From Pseudomonadota bacterium (GTDB lineage Bacteria; Pseudomonadota; Alphaproteobacteria; Sphingomonadales; Sphingomonadaceae), in contig JAEWZX010000033.1 of NCBI GenBank assembly GCA_023394965.1, positions 1 through 55,206 of the forward strand: a stretch of 55,206 bases of DNA, in the 5' to 3' direction. Positions 33,518-42,964 of the stretch are shown one piece after another. Numbering within the stretch: the stretch's first letter is position 1; each line of letters opens with the position of its first letter. The notes under the pieces were generated by a model, which saw only the letters and a program-made list of their open reading frames with translations, did no database searches and was not told where the DNA came from. Both the position numbers and the translations under genes were made by a program.

Positions 33518-34384
33518 ATGGACAACAGTTTTACCGACCGACACTGGCAAAGCGCCGACGGTCTCACCTTGCATTTTCGCGAATATGGCACAGCGAGCGA
33601 TCGCCCACCGGTGATTTGCCTGCATGGGCTGACTCGCAATGCCCGCGACTTCGAAAATCTTGCACCGCATATCGCCGGGCAGGGCTGGCGAGTGCTCGTC
33701 CCGTCAATGCGCGGTCGCGGGGACAGCGATTATGCCGAAGACCCGGACAGCTATCAGGTGGGGACGTACCTGCTCGACCTGCTGGCTTTGCTGGAGGCGG
33801 AAAGTATCGACAGTTTCGTCTCCATCGGGACGTCGATGGGCGGCTTGATAACGCTGGTACTTGCTGGGTCGTATCCCGACCGTATCCACGGCGCTGTCCT
33901 GAACGATGTGGGGCCGGTCCTGGAAAAGGCGGGTCTGGACGCGATAAAATCCTATGTCGGCCAGGGGCGCAGCTTCCCGACATGGATGCATGCCGCGCGT
34001 GCGTTGGAAGAAGTGCACGGCGATGCGTTTCCCGACTATGGCACCGAGGAATGGATCGCCATGGCCAAACGCACGCTGACGCTGTGCAACAATGGCCGCA
34101 TCGCCTTCGATTACGATATGAAAATTGCTGATCCGATCTTGGATGCCGACGAAGCGGCGGTGCCGCCAGACCTGTGGCCGGCCTTCGATGCTCTGGCGGC
34201 CAAGCCGCTTGCTCTCCTGCGCGGCGAGTTATCGCAATTGCTTTCCCCGCAGTCATTCGAAGAAATGCAACGGCGTGCCCCTGCTGCGATCACGGCTATG
34301 GTTCCGGGGGTGGGCCACGCGCCCACGTTGGACGAGCCCGAAGCGCGGGCCGCGATAGACGCTTTGCTGGCGCGCTGCGCATGA
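33518..34384 (+). CDS. Alpha/beta hydrolase
   Basis: This 288-residue protein has the oxyanion region ICLHGLTRNARDFENLA, nucleophile Ser106 in SIGTSMGGL, and catalytic His in VPGVGHAPTLDEPE. It is cytoplasmic, with no signal peptide. The substrate is unknown; the Ser elbow and small cap are compatible with an esterase or a C-C bond hydrolase. Its stop overlaps the start of the glycosyltransferase (ATGA), so the two are co-translated. Confidence 0.87.
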   Translation: MDNSFTDRHWQSADGLTLHFREYGTASDRPPVICLHGLTRNARDFENLAPHIAGQGWRVLVPSMRGRGDSDYAEDPDSYQVGTYLLDLLALLEAESIDSFVSIGTSMGGLITLVLAGSYPDRIHGAVLNDVGPVLEKAGLDAIKSYVGQGRSFPTWMHAARALEEVHGDAFPDYGTEEWIAMAKRTLTLCNNGRIAFDYDMKIADPILDADEAAVPPDLWPAFDALAAKPLALLRGELSQLLSPQSFEEMQRRAPAAITAMVPGVGHAPTLDEPEARAAIDALLARCA

Positions 34385-35526
34385 TCCGGGCACGAGGCGG
34401 TGTGGTGCCGCATATTCTTCACCTGCATTCCACTTTCGCCCCCGGCGGAAAAGAACTGCGAACGGTTCAGTTGATCAACGCCTTTGGCAAGAAGGCGCGC
34501 CATACGATTGTGTCGGGCGAACCTGCGGAACAGGGGGCTGCCGATCGGATAGCCAGAGGTTTGGAAGTCGGAATGCAGCCCGATTTCCCGAGTCTGAAGG
34601 GCATGCCCACACCAGGGAGACTTCAGAAGCTGGCAAAGGCCATGAGAGGTTACGACCTCGTCTGCACCTATAACTGGGGGGCGATGGATGCGGTAATGGC
34701 ACATACGCTGTTCAAGGACCTTCATGGTCTTCCCCCACTGATCCATCATGAGGACGGTTTCGACGAAAGTGAGCTGAAAAAGCTCAAGACCAAAAGGACA
34801 TGGTATCGCCGGATTGCTCTGGGCAAGGCGTCTGCCCTTGTAGTCCCTTCGGAACGGTTGGAGGAGATCGCGCTGGTCGACTGGCAGCAGCCGCTGGGGA
34901 GGGTGAAGCGCATTCCCAACGGGATCGATACCAAAGCCCTGGCCATGCGTCCCAAGAAGGATGCGCTGCGGTTGATCAAGCATCCCGGAGAATTCTGGGT
35001 CGGCTCGCTTGCCGGTCTGCGCGCGGTCAAAAACCTGCCCCGGCTTGTGCGTGTATTCAGTGATCTCTCGGATAACTGGCAACTCGTTATTTTGGGAGAA
35101 GGGGATACGCGAAACGCCATTCTGGCCGAGGCGGACCGCCTGCAGATCAACCACCGTGTCCACTTGCCGGGCGCCATTGCGGACCCGGCACGGGTCATCG
35201 GCCTGTTCGACATTTTCGCACTGTCCAGCGATTCGGAACAGTTTCCGATCTCTGTCGTGGAAGCGATGGCAGCAGGGCTGCCCGTGGTCGCACCTGCAGT
35301 CGGGGATATCGCAAACATGGTTTCGCAGCCGAACGCGGAATTCATCGCGCCAGCAGGCAATGAAGAAGAATTGCGGATGGCGTTGGTACAGCTCGCCGGC
35401 TCGAAGGATCTGCGCAAGGAGGTTGGCGAGGCGAACAGAGCCAAGGCCGTGGCTGAATTCGACGAGGCGAAGATGGTCGCGACCTATCGCCGGCTTTATT
35501 CGAGCGCGATGAAAATTGATCTGTGA
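34381..35526 (+). CDS. Glycosyltransferase family 4 protein
   Basis: This 381-residue GT-B fold protein has HLHSTFAPGGKELRTVQL at the N-terminus (the glycine-rich acceptor-side loop) and the donor-site EX7E-type region SEQFPISVVEAMAAGLPVV, typical of GT4. IPNGIDTKAL is also characteristic. It likely transfers a sugar from a nucleotide-sugar donor to a lipid- or polysaccharide-linked acceptor. No other glycan genes adjoin it, so the acceptor is unknown. It starts with an ATGA overlap. Confidence 0.88.
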   Translation: MIRARGGVVPHILHLHSTFAPGGKELRTVQLINAFGKKARHTIVSGEPAEQGAADRIARGLEVGMQPDFPSLKGMPTPGRLQKLAKAMRGYDLVCTYNWGAMDAVMAHTLFKDLHGLPPLIHHEDGFDESELKKLKTKRTWYRRIALGKASALVVPSERLEEIALVDWQQPLGRVKRIPNGIDTKALAMRPKKDALRLIKHPGEFWVGSLAGLRAVKNLPRLVRVFSDLSDNWQLVILGEGDTRNAILAEADRLQINHRVHLPGAIADPARVIGLFDIFALSSDSEQFPISVVEAMAAGLPVVAPAVGDIANMVSQPNAEFIAPAGNEEELRMALVQLAGSKDLRKEVGEANRAKAVAEFDEAKMVATYRRLYSSAMKIDL

Positions 35527-35643
35527 AACGTTTCAGCAGCGGTTAACGCAGGGGAGGACAAGCTCTTGTGACCATTGCCCTTGTCCGCGCCTGTCCTTAA
35601 AGAGCCGCGCAAACCGTTATCTACCGAGATGGAGCCCGGCCCT

Positions 35644-36447
35644 GTGGCCCTGACACCCAAAAAAACCGAACTCTCCCGCCAAGACAAGCGCGCCCAGCAG
35701 GAAAACGCCCAGCAGGAAGCGCTGATGCGCGAAGTCGACGAGGCTGTGCGCCAAGGCGATGCCGAGGAGTTTCTCGGTAAATGGGGCAAGCCGCTGTTCG
35801 GCCTGCTCCTTGCCGGGCTGCTTGCCTTTGGCGGCTATCTCTTCTGGCAGAGCCGTCAGGAAGCCGCGATGGAACGGGATTCCGAAACACTTGTGGGCGC
35901 GCTTGATCAGGTGCAGGCTGGCAACGTGGATTCTGCTTATGATGGCTTGGATGAACTGGCCGGGAAAGATGGCAGCGGGGCCAGTGTCGCTGCGGCGATG
36001 ATGCGGGCAGGCATTGCCCAGCAGCGCGGCGATACCGAAGAAGCCACCAAGATTTTCAAGAGCGTTGCCGCCAATGGCGATGCGGCACCGGCCATGCGTG
36101 ACCTTGCCCGTCTGCGTGATGTCACCTTGAATTACGACAGCATGAAGAGCGCGGACATCGTGACGCAGCTCAAGCCGCTCGCCACTCCCGGAAACGCCTT
36201 CTTTGCCAGCGCGGGCGAACTGGTTGCTCACGCATACCTTGATCAGGGTAAACGGGCCGAAGCTGGCGCGCTGTTCGCGCAGATCGCCAAGGATGAGAAC
36301 AGCCCCGAATCGGCTCGTTCGCGTGCCCGCCAGATGGCTGGCGTACTGGGCGTGGACGCGATCGAAGATGTCGATGCCGTGCTGCAGGAACAGGGCATAG
36401 CTCGAGAAAATCCCGAAGGCGCAGCCGCCACAGCGGCAAACGACTAA
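35644..36447 (+). CDS. TPR-like membrane protein (YfgM-type)
   Basis: This protein has 267 residues from GTG 35644, which has GGAG nine nt upstream; ATG 35629 is an alternative. It has a cytoplasmic charged N-terminus (LSRQDKRAQQENAQQEALM), one helix (PLFGLLLAGLLAFGGYLFW) and a periplasmic region of TPR-like helical repeats (AGIAQQRGDTEEATKIFKSV, ELVAHAYLDQGKRAEAGALF). YfgM-like proteins act near the Sec translocon and periplasmic chaperones. It lies directly upstream of bamB, as yfgM does in E. coli, which supports the assignment. Confidence 0.85.
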   Translation: MALTPKKTELSRQDKRAQQENAQQEALMREVDEAVRQGDAEEFLGKWGKPLFGLLLAGLLAFGGYLFWQSRQEAAMERDSETLVGALDQVQAGNVDSAYDGLDELAGKDGSGASVAAAMMRAGIAQQRGDTEEATKIFKSVAANGDAAPAMRDLARLRDVTLNYDSMKSADIVTQLKPLATPGNAFFASAGELVAHAYLDQGKRAEAGALFAQIAKDENSPESARSRARQMAGVLGVDAIEDVDAVLQEQGIARENPEGAAATAAND

Positions 36448-36491
36448 GGCAAAGCGCAGCAGCGCCGAAAAGATACGGAACGAGGAAACAG

Positions 36492-37835
36492 ATGAACTGC
36501 AACACTATTTCGCGCACGACGCTTGTCGCAGCACTGGCGATCGGCCTCGGCGCTTGCAGTGGCGGACTTTTCGGCGGTGGCGACGGTAAGAAAGTCACCC
36601 CTACAACGGGTGACCGCCAACCGATCCTGTCGCGCATCGAAAGCGGCGCCAAGGTAGATCCCGCGCTGGCGGACGTCACAGTTGTCCTGCCTCCGGCGCG
36701 CGTCAACGACACTTGGGCTCAGGCTGGAGGAAATGCTGCCAAGTCTTATGGTCATCTTGCCCTGTCCGACACACCCAGCCGGATTTTCACGACAAATGTC
36801 GAAGGCGCTTCGCAGCGTCGGCGCCTTGGCGCTTCGCCGGTTATCGGTGGCGGCATGATGTTCGCGGTTGGCGGGGACGGCGTCCTTTCGGCATTCGATG
36901 CCCAGACTGGTGCACGCCGGTGGGGCTATAACCCGGATGTCGCAAGCAACCTCAAGCCGTCGGCTTTCGGCGGCGGTGCCAGCTATGATGACGGCAAGGT
37001 CTATATGACCGATGGAATTGGCGATGTCGTCGCTCTGAATGCGGCCGATGGTTCGGTGGTCTGGAAGGTGAAACCTTCCGGCCCGCTGCGTGGTTCGCCC
37101 ACCATCGCCTTCGGTTCGATCTTCGTCATGACACAGGACAACCAGATTTTCGCGCTGAATGCGACGAATGGCGAGGTTCAGTGGCAGGAATCGGGCTCCT
37201 CCACTCAGGCCGGCGTGTTTGGGGTTGCCGCACCGGCGGCCGGGCAGGGCACGGTTATCGCAGGATACAGTTCCGGCGAACTGATTGCGCATCGCTATGA
37301 AAATGGCCGTACCTTGTGGGCAGATGCGCTCGCCCTCACGTCGATTTCGACGCAGGTGGGGTCCCTGACGGATATCGATGCCGATCCTATCATCGACAAT
37401 GGCCGGGTCTATGCCCTGGGCCAGGGCGGCCGGATGGCAGCCTATGAACTGGTCAGCGGCCAGCGGATCTGGGAACTCAGTCTTGCAGGTATTTCCACTC
37501 CGGCTGTCGCAGGCGAGTGGATCTTTACGCTGACCGACGATGCCCGCCTGCTGGCGATTGCCCGTTCCACCGGCAAGGTGCGCTGGCTGACCCAGTTGCC
37601 GCGCTGGCGGAACGAAAAGGACAAGAAGGGCCCGATCTTCTGGTCCGGCCCGGTTCTGGCCGGCGACAACCTCTGGACCGTCAATTCCGAAGGACAGGTC
37701 TACCGCGTCAGCGTGACAGAAGGTGCGGCAAGCGAATTCACCGATCTCAAGGAATCGATTTCGCTCGCCCCGGTTGTTGCCAACAATACGCTCTATATTC
37801 TCGACGACAGCGGTCGGATCACCGCGTTCCGCTGA
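36492..37835 (+). CDS. bamB: Outer membrane assembly lipoprotein BamB
   Basis: This 447-residue lipoprotein has lipobox AIGLGACSGG followed by an eight-bladed PQQ-like beta-propeller with repeated motifs such as VYMTDGIGDVVALNAADGSVVWK and IFALNATNGEVQWQ. BamB assists outer-membrane beta-barrel insertion by BamA. GAGGAAACAG precedes the ATG. It is preceded by the YfgM-like gene. The GTPase gene der, which often follows bamB, is absent here. Confidence 0.92.
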   Translation: MNCNTISRTTLVAALAIGLGACSGGLFGGGDGKKVTPTTGDRQPILSRIESGAKVDPALADVTVVLPPARVNDTWAQAGGNAAKSYGHLALSDTPSRIFTTNVEGASQRRRLGASPVIGGGMMFAVGGDGVLSAFDAQTGARRWGYNPDVASNLKPSAFGGGASYDDGKVYMTDGIGDVVALNAADGSVVWKVKPSGPLRGSPTIAFGSIFVMTQDNQIFALNATNGEVQWQESGSSTQAGVFGVAAPAAGQGTVIAGYSSGELIAHRYENGRTLWADALALTSISTQVGSLTDIDADPIIDNGRVYALGQGGRMAAYELVSGQRIWELSLAGISTPAVAGEWIFTLTDDARLLAIARSTGKVRWLTQLPRWRNEKDKKGPIFWSGPVLAGDNLWTVNSEGQVYRVSVTEGAASEFTDLKESISLAPVVANNTLYILDDSGRITAFR

Positions 37836-37847
37836 TTTTCGTGCTAG

Positions 37848-37893
37848 CATGACCGCTGTGTTAACCAATCGGGTGTAACGAAGGGCGGTCATG
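37848..37893. promoter_or_regulatory. Inverted repeat covering the start codon at 37891
   Basis: CATGACCGC (37848-37856) and GCGGTCATG (37885-37893) are exact reverse complements separated by 28 nt, and the right arm includes the methyltransferase start codon. Folded in mRNA it would hide the start site. Nine base pairs at this spacing can occur by chance in GC-rich DNA, so regulation is a suggestion only. Confidence 0.3.
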
Positions 37894-39222
37894 ATCACGG
37901 CGGACCAAGCACCACCCCGAAGGCCAGACAGCGACGTTTCGTCGGCTGTCGGGCTGGTCGGCCTTGTCGGACTGCTTGCTTGGGTGGTCTTTGCGCGTTC
38001 ATTTCCCGATATCGCCGAGGCCTTCGATCTTGCAGCCCCACGCGAGACCTTGGGGGGGCAGAACTCCGCGCTGGTCGGCCTGCTCGCAGCCGCCCTCCCG
38101 ATGGCCGCCTGGTCCATTTTCGTCGACAAGGTTCATCTGCGCCCGTCGACAGGGCTTGACTGGTCACTGAGAAATAGCCGCCAACCTGATGGAGATGTAA
38201 CCCGGGTCAAGCTGGTGGGCCTATGGGCAACTTGGGGGATCATTTCCTGCCTCTATTGCCTGTGCCGCTGGTATTGGGATGGGCAGTATATCTTTGCCAT
38301 TACTGTGCTCGGCTATGCGGCACTGCCGCTGCTGCTGCTTTCCATTCCTTATATCTTCTGGATCGATCGCGTTCTGGTGAACCAGCGCGATCAGGCTTGG
38401 CATTTTGGTGCATTGCTGCTGATGCGACCCGGCTGGAACATCGAAGAAATCAAGAAACACTGGCGCGCCTGGATCATCAAGGCGTTCTTCACCGCGTTCA
38501 TGATCTCGATCATTCCCTTCGCTTTTCGCACGATTGTGACGGCCGATTTTGCCCAGGTCATGGCCAGGCCGGAACGGGTCGCGCTCACGATCATCGAAGC
38601 GATGTTCATGATCGATGTGATGATCGGCACGGTCGGCTATATTGTTACCATGCGCCCGCTCGATGCGCATATCCGATCGGGCAATCCTCTGCTCGGCGGC
38701 TGGGTCGCCGCACTGATCTGTTATCCGCCGGTGGTCTGGGGAATTTTGGGCAATGGCAGGGCAATCAGTTATGAGCAGAATACCGCAGGCTGGCTCCACT
38801 GGTTCGCAGGGCATGACACGCTGATCGCTTTGTGGGGGGCGCTATTGGTAACTCTGACAGCGGTTTATGCTTGGGCTACATTCGCTTTCGGTCTGCGGTT
38901 TTCCAACCTCACCTATCGTGGGGTGCTGACCAACGGCCCCTACCGTTTTACGCGGCACCCGGCCTATATATCGAAGAACCTGTTCTGGTGGTGCGCGGTG
39001 CTGCCTTTTCTCGTGACCACTGGGTCTGCGGTAGAGGCGATCCGGAACACCTTCTTCCTGATGGTGGTCAACGGCATTTATTTCTGGCGCGCCAAGACGG
39101 AGGAAGCGCACCTCTTGGCGGAAGACGCAAAGTATCGCGAATACCACGCGTGGATGGCCGAGAACGGCCTGATCACGGCACCGCTGACGAAATTGTGGCA
39201 CCGGTTCCGACCGCGGCCATAG
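37891..39222 (+). CDS. Large membrane methyltransferase, ICMT/PEMT-like
   Basis: This 443-residue polytopic protein has about 8-10 helices. The C-terminal part has the isoprenylcysteine/phospholipid methyltransferase signature GVLTNGPYRFTRHPAYISK (about 333-352) and EEAHLLAEDAKYREY (about 405-420), the SAM-binding ends of the family. The first 250 or so residues are extra membrane segments not typical of short ICMT-like proteins. The target may be a lipid or prenylated small molecule. An inverted repeat covers its start codon. Function beyond the fold is inference. Confidence 0.75.
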   Translation: MITADQAPPRRPDSDVSSAVGLVGLVGLLAWVVFARSFPDIAEAFDLAAPRETLGGQNSALVGLLAAALPMAAWSIFVDKVHLRPSTGLDWSLRNSRQPDGDVTRVKLVGLWATWGIISCLYCLCRWYWDGQYIFAITVLGYAALPLLLLSIPYIFWIDRVLVNQRDQAWHFGALLLMRPGWNIEEIKKHWRAWIIKAFFTAFMISIIPFAFRTIVTADFAQVMARPERVALTIIEAMFMIDVMIGTVGYIVTMRPLDAHIRSGNPLLGGWVAALICYPPVVWGILGNGRAISYEQNTAGWLHWFAGHDTLIALWGALLVTLTAVYAWATFAFGLRFSNLTYRGVLTNGPYRFTRHPAYISKNLFWWCAVLPFLVTTGSAVEAIRNTFFLMVVNGIYFWRAKTEEAHLLAEDAKYREYHAWMAENGLITAPLTKLWHRFRPRP

Positions 39223-39305
39223 ACCGCCCGTAAACAGGGCACATAGCAGGCCGACGCCAAAGATCGTATAACGGCGCTGCGACCCGGCAGTCCGGTGTTC
39301 CGTTC

Positions 39306-40676
39306 TTAGAAGCTGTACTTATAGACCCGGCTGATATCGCCACCCCATTCACCTTGATAGCGATCGAGCAGGACCTGGGCGGGCACTTTGCCGCTGGCGA
39401 CGATTTCGTCCAGCGTTTCCAGAAAGCCTGTCTCGTTGTCGCCCGAACTGTTGAGCCGTGCCCGCTTGGCAAGGCCGGAACGGGCGATGGGTAGCACTTG
39501 TTTAGCTAGATCGCGCAGCGTACCGCCGCCGGGGATTGGCGCATCGAGAGCAAGCCTTGGCACTGCATTGCGCAGTTCCTCGCGCTCTTCCATCGTCCAG
39601 TGCTTGACCAGATCCCAGGCGGCGTCGAGCGAACTCTGTTCGTAGAGCAACCCCACCCAGAAGGCGGGAAGGGCGCAGATCCGGCTCCACGGCCCGCCAT
39701 CCGCCCCGCGCATTTCCAGAAAGCTCTTCAGGCGAACTTCGGGGAACGCGGTCGACAGATGATCCCACCAGTCGCTTTGCGTCGGCTTTTCGCCCGGCAG
39801 GACAGACAGATTGCCATCGAGGAAATCGCGGAAGCTGAGGCCCGCGGCGTCGATGTATTTCCCGTCACGGAAGACGAAATACATTGGTACATCGAGCATG
39901 TAATCGACCCAGCGTTCATAGCCGAACCCGTCTTCGAACACGAAGGGCAGCATGCCGGTGCGGTGCGGATCCGTATCGCTCCAGATATGGCTGCGATAGG
40001 ACAGGTAGCCGTTGGGTTTCCCTTCGGTGAAAGGGGAATTGGCGAACAGCGCCGTGGCCAGCGGTTGCAGTGCCAGACTGGTGCGGAACTTGTGTGCCAT
40101 GTCCGCTTCGCTGGAATAATCGAGATTAACCTGAATCGTGCAGGTACGCAGCATCATGTCGAGGCCGAGACTGCCCACGCGCGGCATGTGCCGCAGCATG
40201 ATGTCATAGCGCCCCTTGGGCATGATGGGCAGGTCCGCCCGCGTCTTGTCGGGCCACATGCCGAGTCCCAGGAAGCCGACGCCAAACCGTTCGCCCACCT
40301 GCTTCACCTGATCGAGATGCCGCCCTGTTTCGGCGCAGGTTTCGTGCAGATTTTCCAACGGCGCACCGGATAGTTCGAGCTGGCCTGCAGGTTCTAGGCT
40401 TACCGTGCCATCATCGCCCCGCATGGCGATGACCTTGCCGCCTTCTTCGACCGGTTCCCAGCCGAATTCCTGCAAACTCAGCAGGATATCCCGGATACCG
40501 CCGGGCTCGTCATAGGAGGGGGCCTTGAAGGTCTTGCGGCAATAGACGAGCTTCTCGTGCTCGGTACCGATCCGCCAGGCATCCTTGGGCTTTTCGCCCG
40601 CCGCCATTGGCGCGACCAGCTGATCGCGCGATTCGATGATGGGGTCTTCCTTGGCTGAAGTGTCGCGCGTGCTCAT
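39306..40676 (-). CDS. gshA: Glutamate-cysteine ligase
   Basis: This 456-residue enzyme is of the plant/alphaproteobacterial GCS2 type: DAWRIGTEHEKLVY near the N-terminus, DDGTVSLEPAGQLELSGAPL (substrate site), LGMWPDKTRADLP and MPKGRYDIMLRHMP. It makes gamma-glutamylcysteine, the first step to glutathione. No gshB adjoins it. It is convergent with the methyltransferase gene, with 83 bp between them, and is followed in map order by rsmE on the same strand. Confidence 0.95.
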   Translation of the reverse strand: MSTRDTSAKEDPIIESRDQLVAPMAAGEKPKDAWRIGTEHEKLVYCRKTFKAPSYDEPGGIRDILLSLQEFGWEPVEEGGKVIAMRGDDGTVSLEPAGQLELSGAPLENLHETCAETGRHLDQVKQVGERFGVGFLGLGMWPDKTRADLPIMPKGRYDIMLRHMPRVGSLGLDMMLRTCTIQVNLDYSSEADMAHKFRTSLALQPLATALFANSPFTEGKPNGYLSYRSHIWSDTDPHRTGMLPFVFEDGFGYERWVDYMLDVPMYFVFRDGKYIDAAGLSFRDFLDGNLSVLPGEKPTQSDWWDHLSTAFPEVRLKSFLEMRGADGGPWSRICALPAFWVGLLYEQSSLDAAWDLVKHWTMEEREELRNAVPRLALDAPIPGGGTLRDLAKQVLPIARSGLAKRARLNSSGDNETGFLETLDEIVASGKVPAQVLLDRYQGEWGGDISRVYKYSF

Positions 40677-40717
40677 GTTGGTGGCGATAGGAAACCCAAC
40701 CCCGCGTGGAAAGAGAA

Positions 40718-41473
40718 TTATTCCTCGCCGATCCAGTCACCTGTTTCGGCCATCCATACCGCCATTCCGGCGATGGCAGCCGTTTCGCCGCGCAGGATGC
40801 GCGGACCAAGACTGATCGCGACCGATGCGGGGTGCGCGCGGATGGCCGCGCGTTCGGCATCGTCGAAGCCACCTTCAGGCCCGACCAGCAGGGCGGCTGG
40901 ACCATCTGCATAACAGAACGCATCCGCCGCTGCTTCGCCACCTTCCTCGTCCGCAAAGAACAGATGCCGCTCTGCCGGCCAGTCACGCAGCAGTGCCTCC
41001 AGCTTCGCGACCGGGGCGATTTCGGGCAGCGCTGTGCGCGCGCATTGCTCTGCCGCTTCGGTTACGATCATGTCGGCCCGTTCCGGATTGAGCTTGTCCG
41101 CCACGCAGCGACGCGTGAGGACTGGTGCAATGCGGGCAACGCCCAGTTCGGTCGCCTTTTCAAGAACGAGGTCGAAGCGATCCTTTTTCAGCAAGGCGGC
41201 GCAGAGCCAGAAATCGGGAACGGGTTCACGAGAACGCAGATGGTCTTTGGGCTGAAGCAGCACGTGGCGCTTGCCAGCCTCGACGACTTCTGCGGCCCAT
41301 TCGCCGGATATGTCATCGCAGAGAATCACTGCATCGCCAGGCGCAACACGCATGACTTTCAACAGGTAATGCGCCTGATTCCCGTCGACCTGTACGGGCT
41401 GTCTTGAAGATAGCTCCTGCTCGACGAAGAGACGGGGTGCGGACTTGGGCGGCCATGCGGGTGTTGCGGGCAT
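40718..41473 (-). CDS. rsmE: 16S rRNA (uracil-1498-N3) methyltransferase
   Basis: This 251-residue SPOUT methyltransferase has LLKKDRFDLVLEKATELGV, LLVGPEGGFDDAERAAI and LGPRILRGETAAIAG, which form the RsmE knot and SAM site. It methylates U1498 in the decoding centre. ATG 41473 was chosen since farther upstream sequence overlaps the divergent ubiA gene. The spacing to ubiA is 39 bp. It is 41 bp upstream of gshA on the same strand, so they may share a transcript. Confidence 0.93.
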   Translation of the reverse strand: MPATPAWPPKSAPRLFVEQELSSRQPVQVDGNQAHYLLKVMRVAPGDAVILCDDISGEWAAEVVEAGKRHVLLQPKDHLRSREPVPDFWLCAALLKKDRFDLVLEKATELGVARIAPVLTRRCVADKLNPERADMIVTEAAEQCARTALPEIAPVAKLEALLRDWPAERHLFFADEEGGEAAADAFCYADGPAALLVGPEGGFDDAERAAIRAHPASVAISLGPRILRGETAAIAGMAVWMAETGDWIGEE

Positions 41474-41512
41474 GGCTTTGCAGGTGGCACGCCTGCGGTT
41501 AGGGAGCAAGGG

Positions 41513-42427
41513 ATGAGCGAAACCGCCACTCCCGATGTCGTACCCGACAGTGAACATCGCGGCATCGTCGCGCGTTTGCCGCAAATGCCACGCGATCTTG
41601 CCCAGCTGGCGCGATTTGATCGGCCGATAGGCTGGTGGCTGCTCTTCTGGCCATGTGCCTGGGGGGTGTGGCTGACCGGGGCTGGCTGGCAACTGGAACT
41701 GCTTGTCTGGATGCTGGTCGGCAGCATCGCGATGCGCGGTGCAGGCTGCGTCTATAACGATATTGTAGATGCGGATCTCGACCGACAGGTCGCCCGCACG
41801 GCGTTGCGGCCGGTGGCGAGTGGCCGGATCTCGAAAAAACTCGCTACCGTATGGCTGTTGGCCCTGTGCGCCATCGGCTTGCTGGCACTGCTGCAATTGC
41901 GCCCGCTGGCACAGGGTGTCGCGCTGGCGAGCCTTATTCTCGTTGCTGCCTATCCTTTCATGAAGCGCATCACCTGGTGGCCACAGGCCTGGCTCGGGAT
42001 GGTCTTTACCTGGGGGTTGCTGGTCGGATGGACACAGCTGCGGGCCGACAATTGGGATGCGCTTGCCGCCATGTATGCCGGTGCGGCGCTGTGGGTGATC
42101 GGCTACGATACGATCTATGCCATTCAGGATCGCGAAGACGATGCCTTGGTGGGTATCCGCTCGTCTGCCCTGCGCATGGGTGCGAAAGTGAAGGGCGGGG
42201 TGGCGCTGTTCTATGCTGGTGCGGTGGCGCTATGGGCGCTGGCGTTCTGGCTCTACCGCGCAGATTGGGTGGCGTTGTTGACGCTGCTTCCGGCGGCTGG
42301 CCATCTCGCTTGGCAAGTCGTCACGCTGGATGGCGACGATCCCGGCAACCCGCTGGAGCGGTTTCGCGCCAACCGCTGGACCGGTGCCCTGGTCGCAGCA
42401 GCCTGTTTTGTCGTGGGCAACGCCTGA
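41513..42427 (+). CDS. ubiA: 4-hydroxybenzoate polyprenyltransferase
   Basis: This 304-residue polytopic UbiA has both Asp-rich motifs, NDIVDADLDRQVARTALRPV and YDTIYAIQDREDDALVG, which bind the prenyl diphosphate through magnesium. It prenylates 4-hydroxybenzoate in ubiquinone synthesis. AAGGG precedes the ATG. trmL follows after 17 bp. Confidence 0.94.
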   Translation: MSETATPDVVPDSEHRGIVARLPQMPRDLAQLARFDRPIGWWLLFWPCAWGVWLTGAGWQLELLVWMLVGSIAMRGAGCVYNDIVDADLDRQVARTALRPVASGRISKKLATVWLLALCAIGLLALLQLRPLAQGVALASLILVAAYPFMKRITWWPQAWLGMVFTWGLLVGWTQLRADNWDALAAMYAGAALWVIGYDTIYAIQDREDDALVGIRSSALRMGAKVKGGVALFYAGAVALWALAFWLYRADWVALLTLLPAAGHLAWQVVTLDGDDPGNPLERFRANRWTGALVAAACFVVGNA

Positions 42428-42444
42428 TGAAAGCAGCTTGATCG

Positions 42445-42897
42445 ATGCGCATTGCGCTGTTCGAACCGGAAATCGCCGGGAATGTCGGTAATGTGATGCG
42501 CCTGGGGGCGTGCATGGGTGCTGGTATCGACCTGATCGAACCGCTGGGCTTCCCATGGGATGACAGACGTGTGCGGCGCGCGGCGATGGATTATATCGAC
42601 CATGTCGAAGTAGTCCGTCATACCGACTTCGCTGCGTTTCGCGAAGCGCGCCAAGGCAGCCGGATCGTCCTTTTCACCACGCGGGCAAAGCGCTCGTCCT
42701 ATGATTTCGCCTATCGGCCGGGCGATATTCTGCTCTTCGGCAAGGAAAGCGCCGGCGTGACCGATGCCGTTCGGGCTGCGGTGGATGAGAGCGTGCGGTT
42801 GCCGATGCGGGCAGAGGTGCGGTCGCTCAATCTTGCCACCAGTGCGGGCATGGCCTTGGGCGAAGCGCTGAGACAGACGGCTGGGCTGCCCGCCTGA
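42445..42897 (+). CDS. trmL: tRNA (cytidine/uridine-34 2'-O)-methyltransferase TrmL
   Basis: This 150-residue minimal SPOUT protein begins MRIALFEPEIAGNVGNVMRL, with LLFGKESAGVTDAV and LPMRAEVRSLNLATSAGMAL as SAM-knot motifs, matching TrmL/YibK. It methylates the wobble ribose of leucine tRNAs. It follows ubiA on the same strand and precedes an ArsR gene by 67 bp. Confidence 0.93.
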   Translation: MRIALFEPEIAGNVGNVMRLGACMGAGIDLIEPLGFPWDDRRVRRAAMDYIDHVEVVRHTDFAAFREARQGSRIVLFTTRAKRSSYDFAYRPGDILLFGKESAGVTDAVRAAVDESVRLPMRAEVRSLNLATSAGMALGEALRQTAGLPA

Positions 42898-42964
42898 ATC
42901 CCACCGTGGACAACTTGGCGCCTTGAATTGAGCGACTCGCCAAGGCTTTCTTAACCTTGACGGC

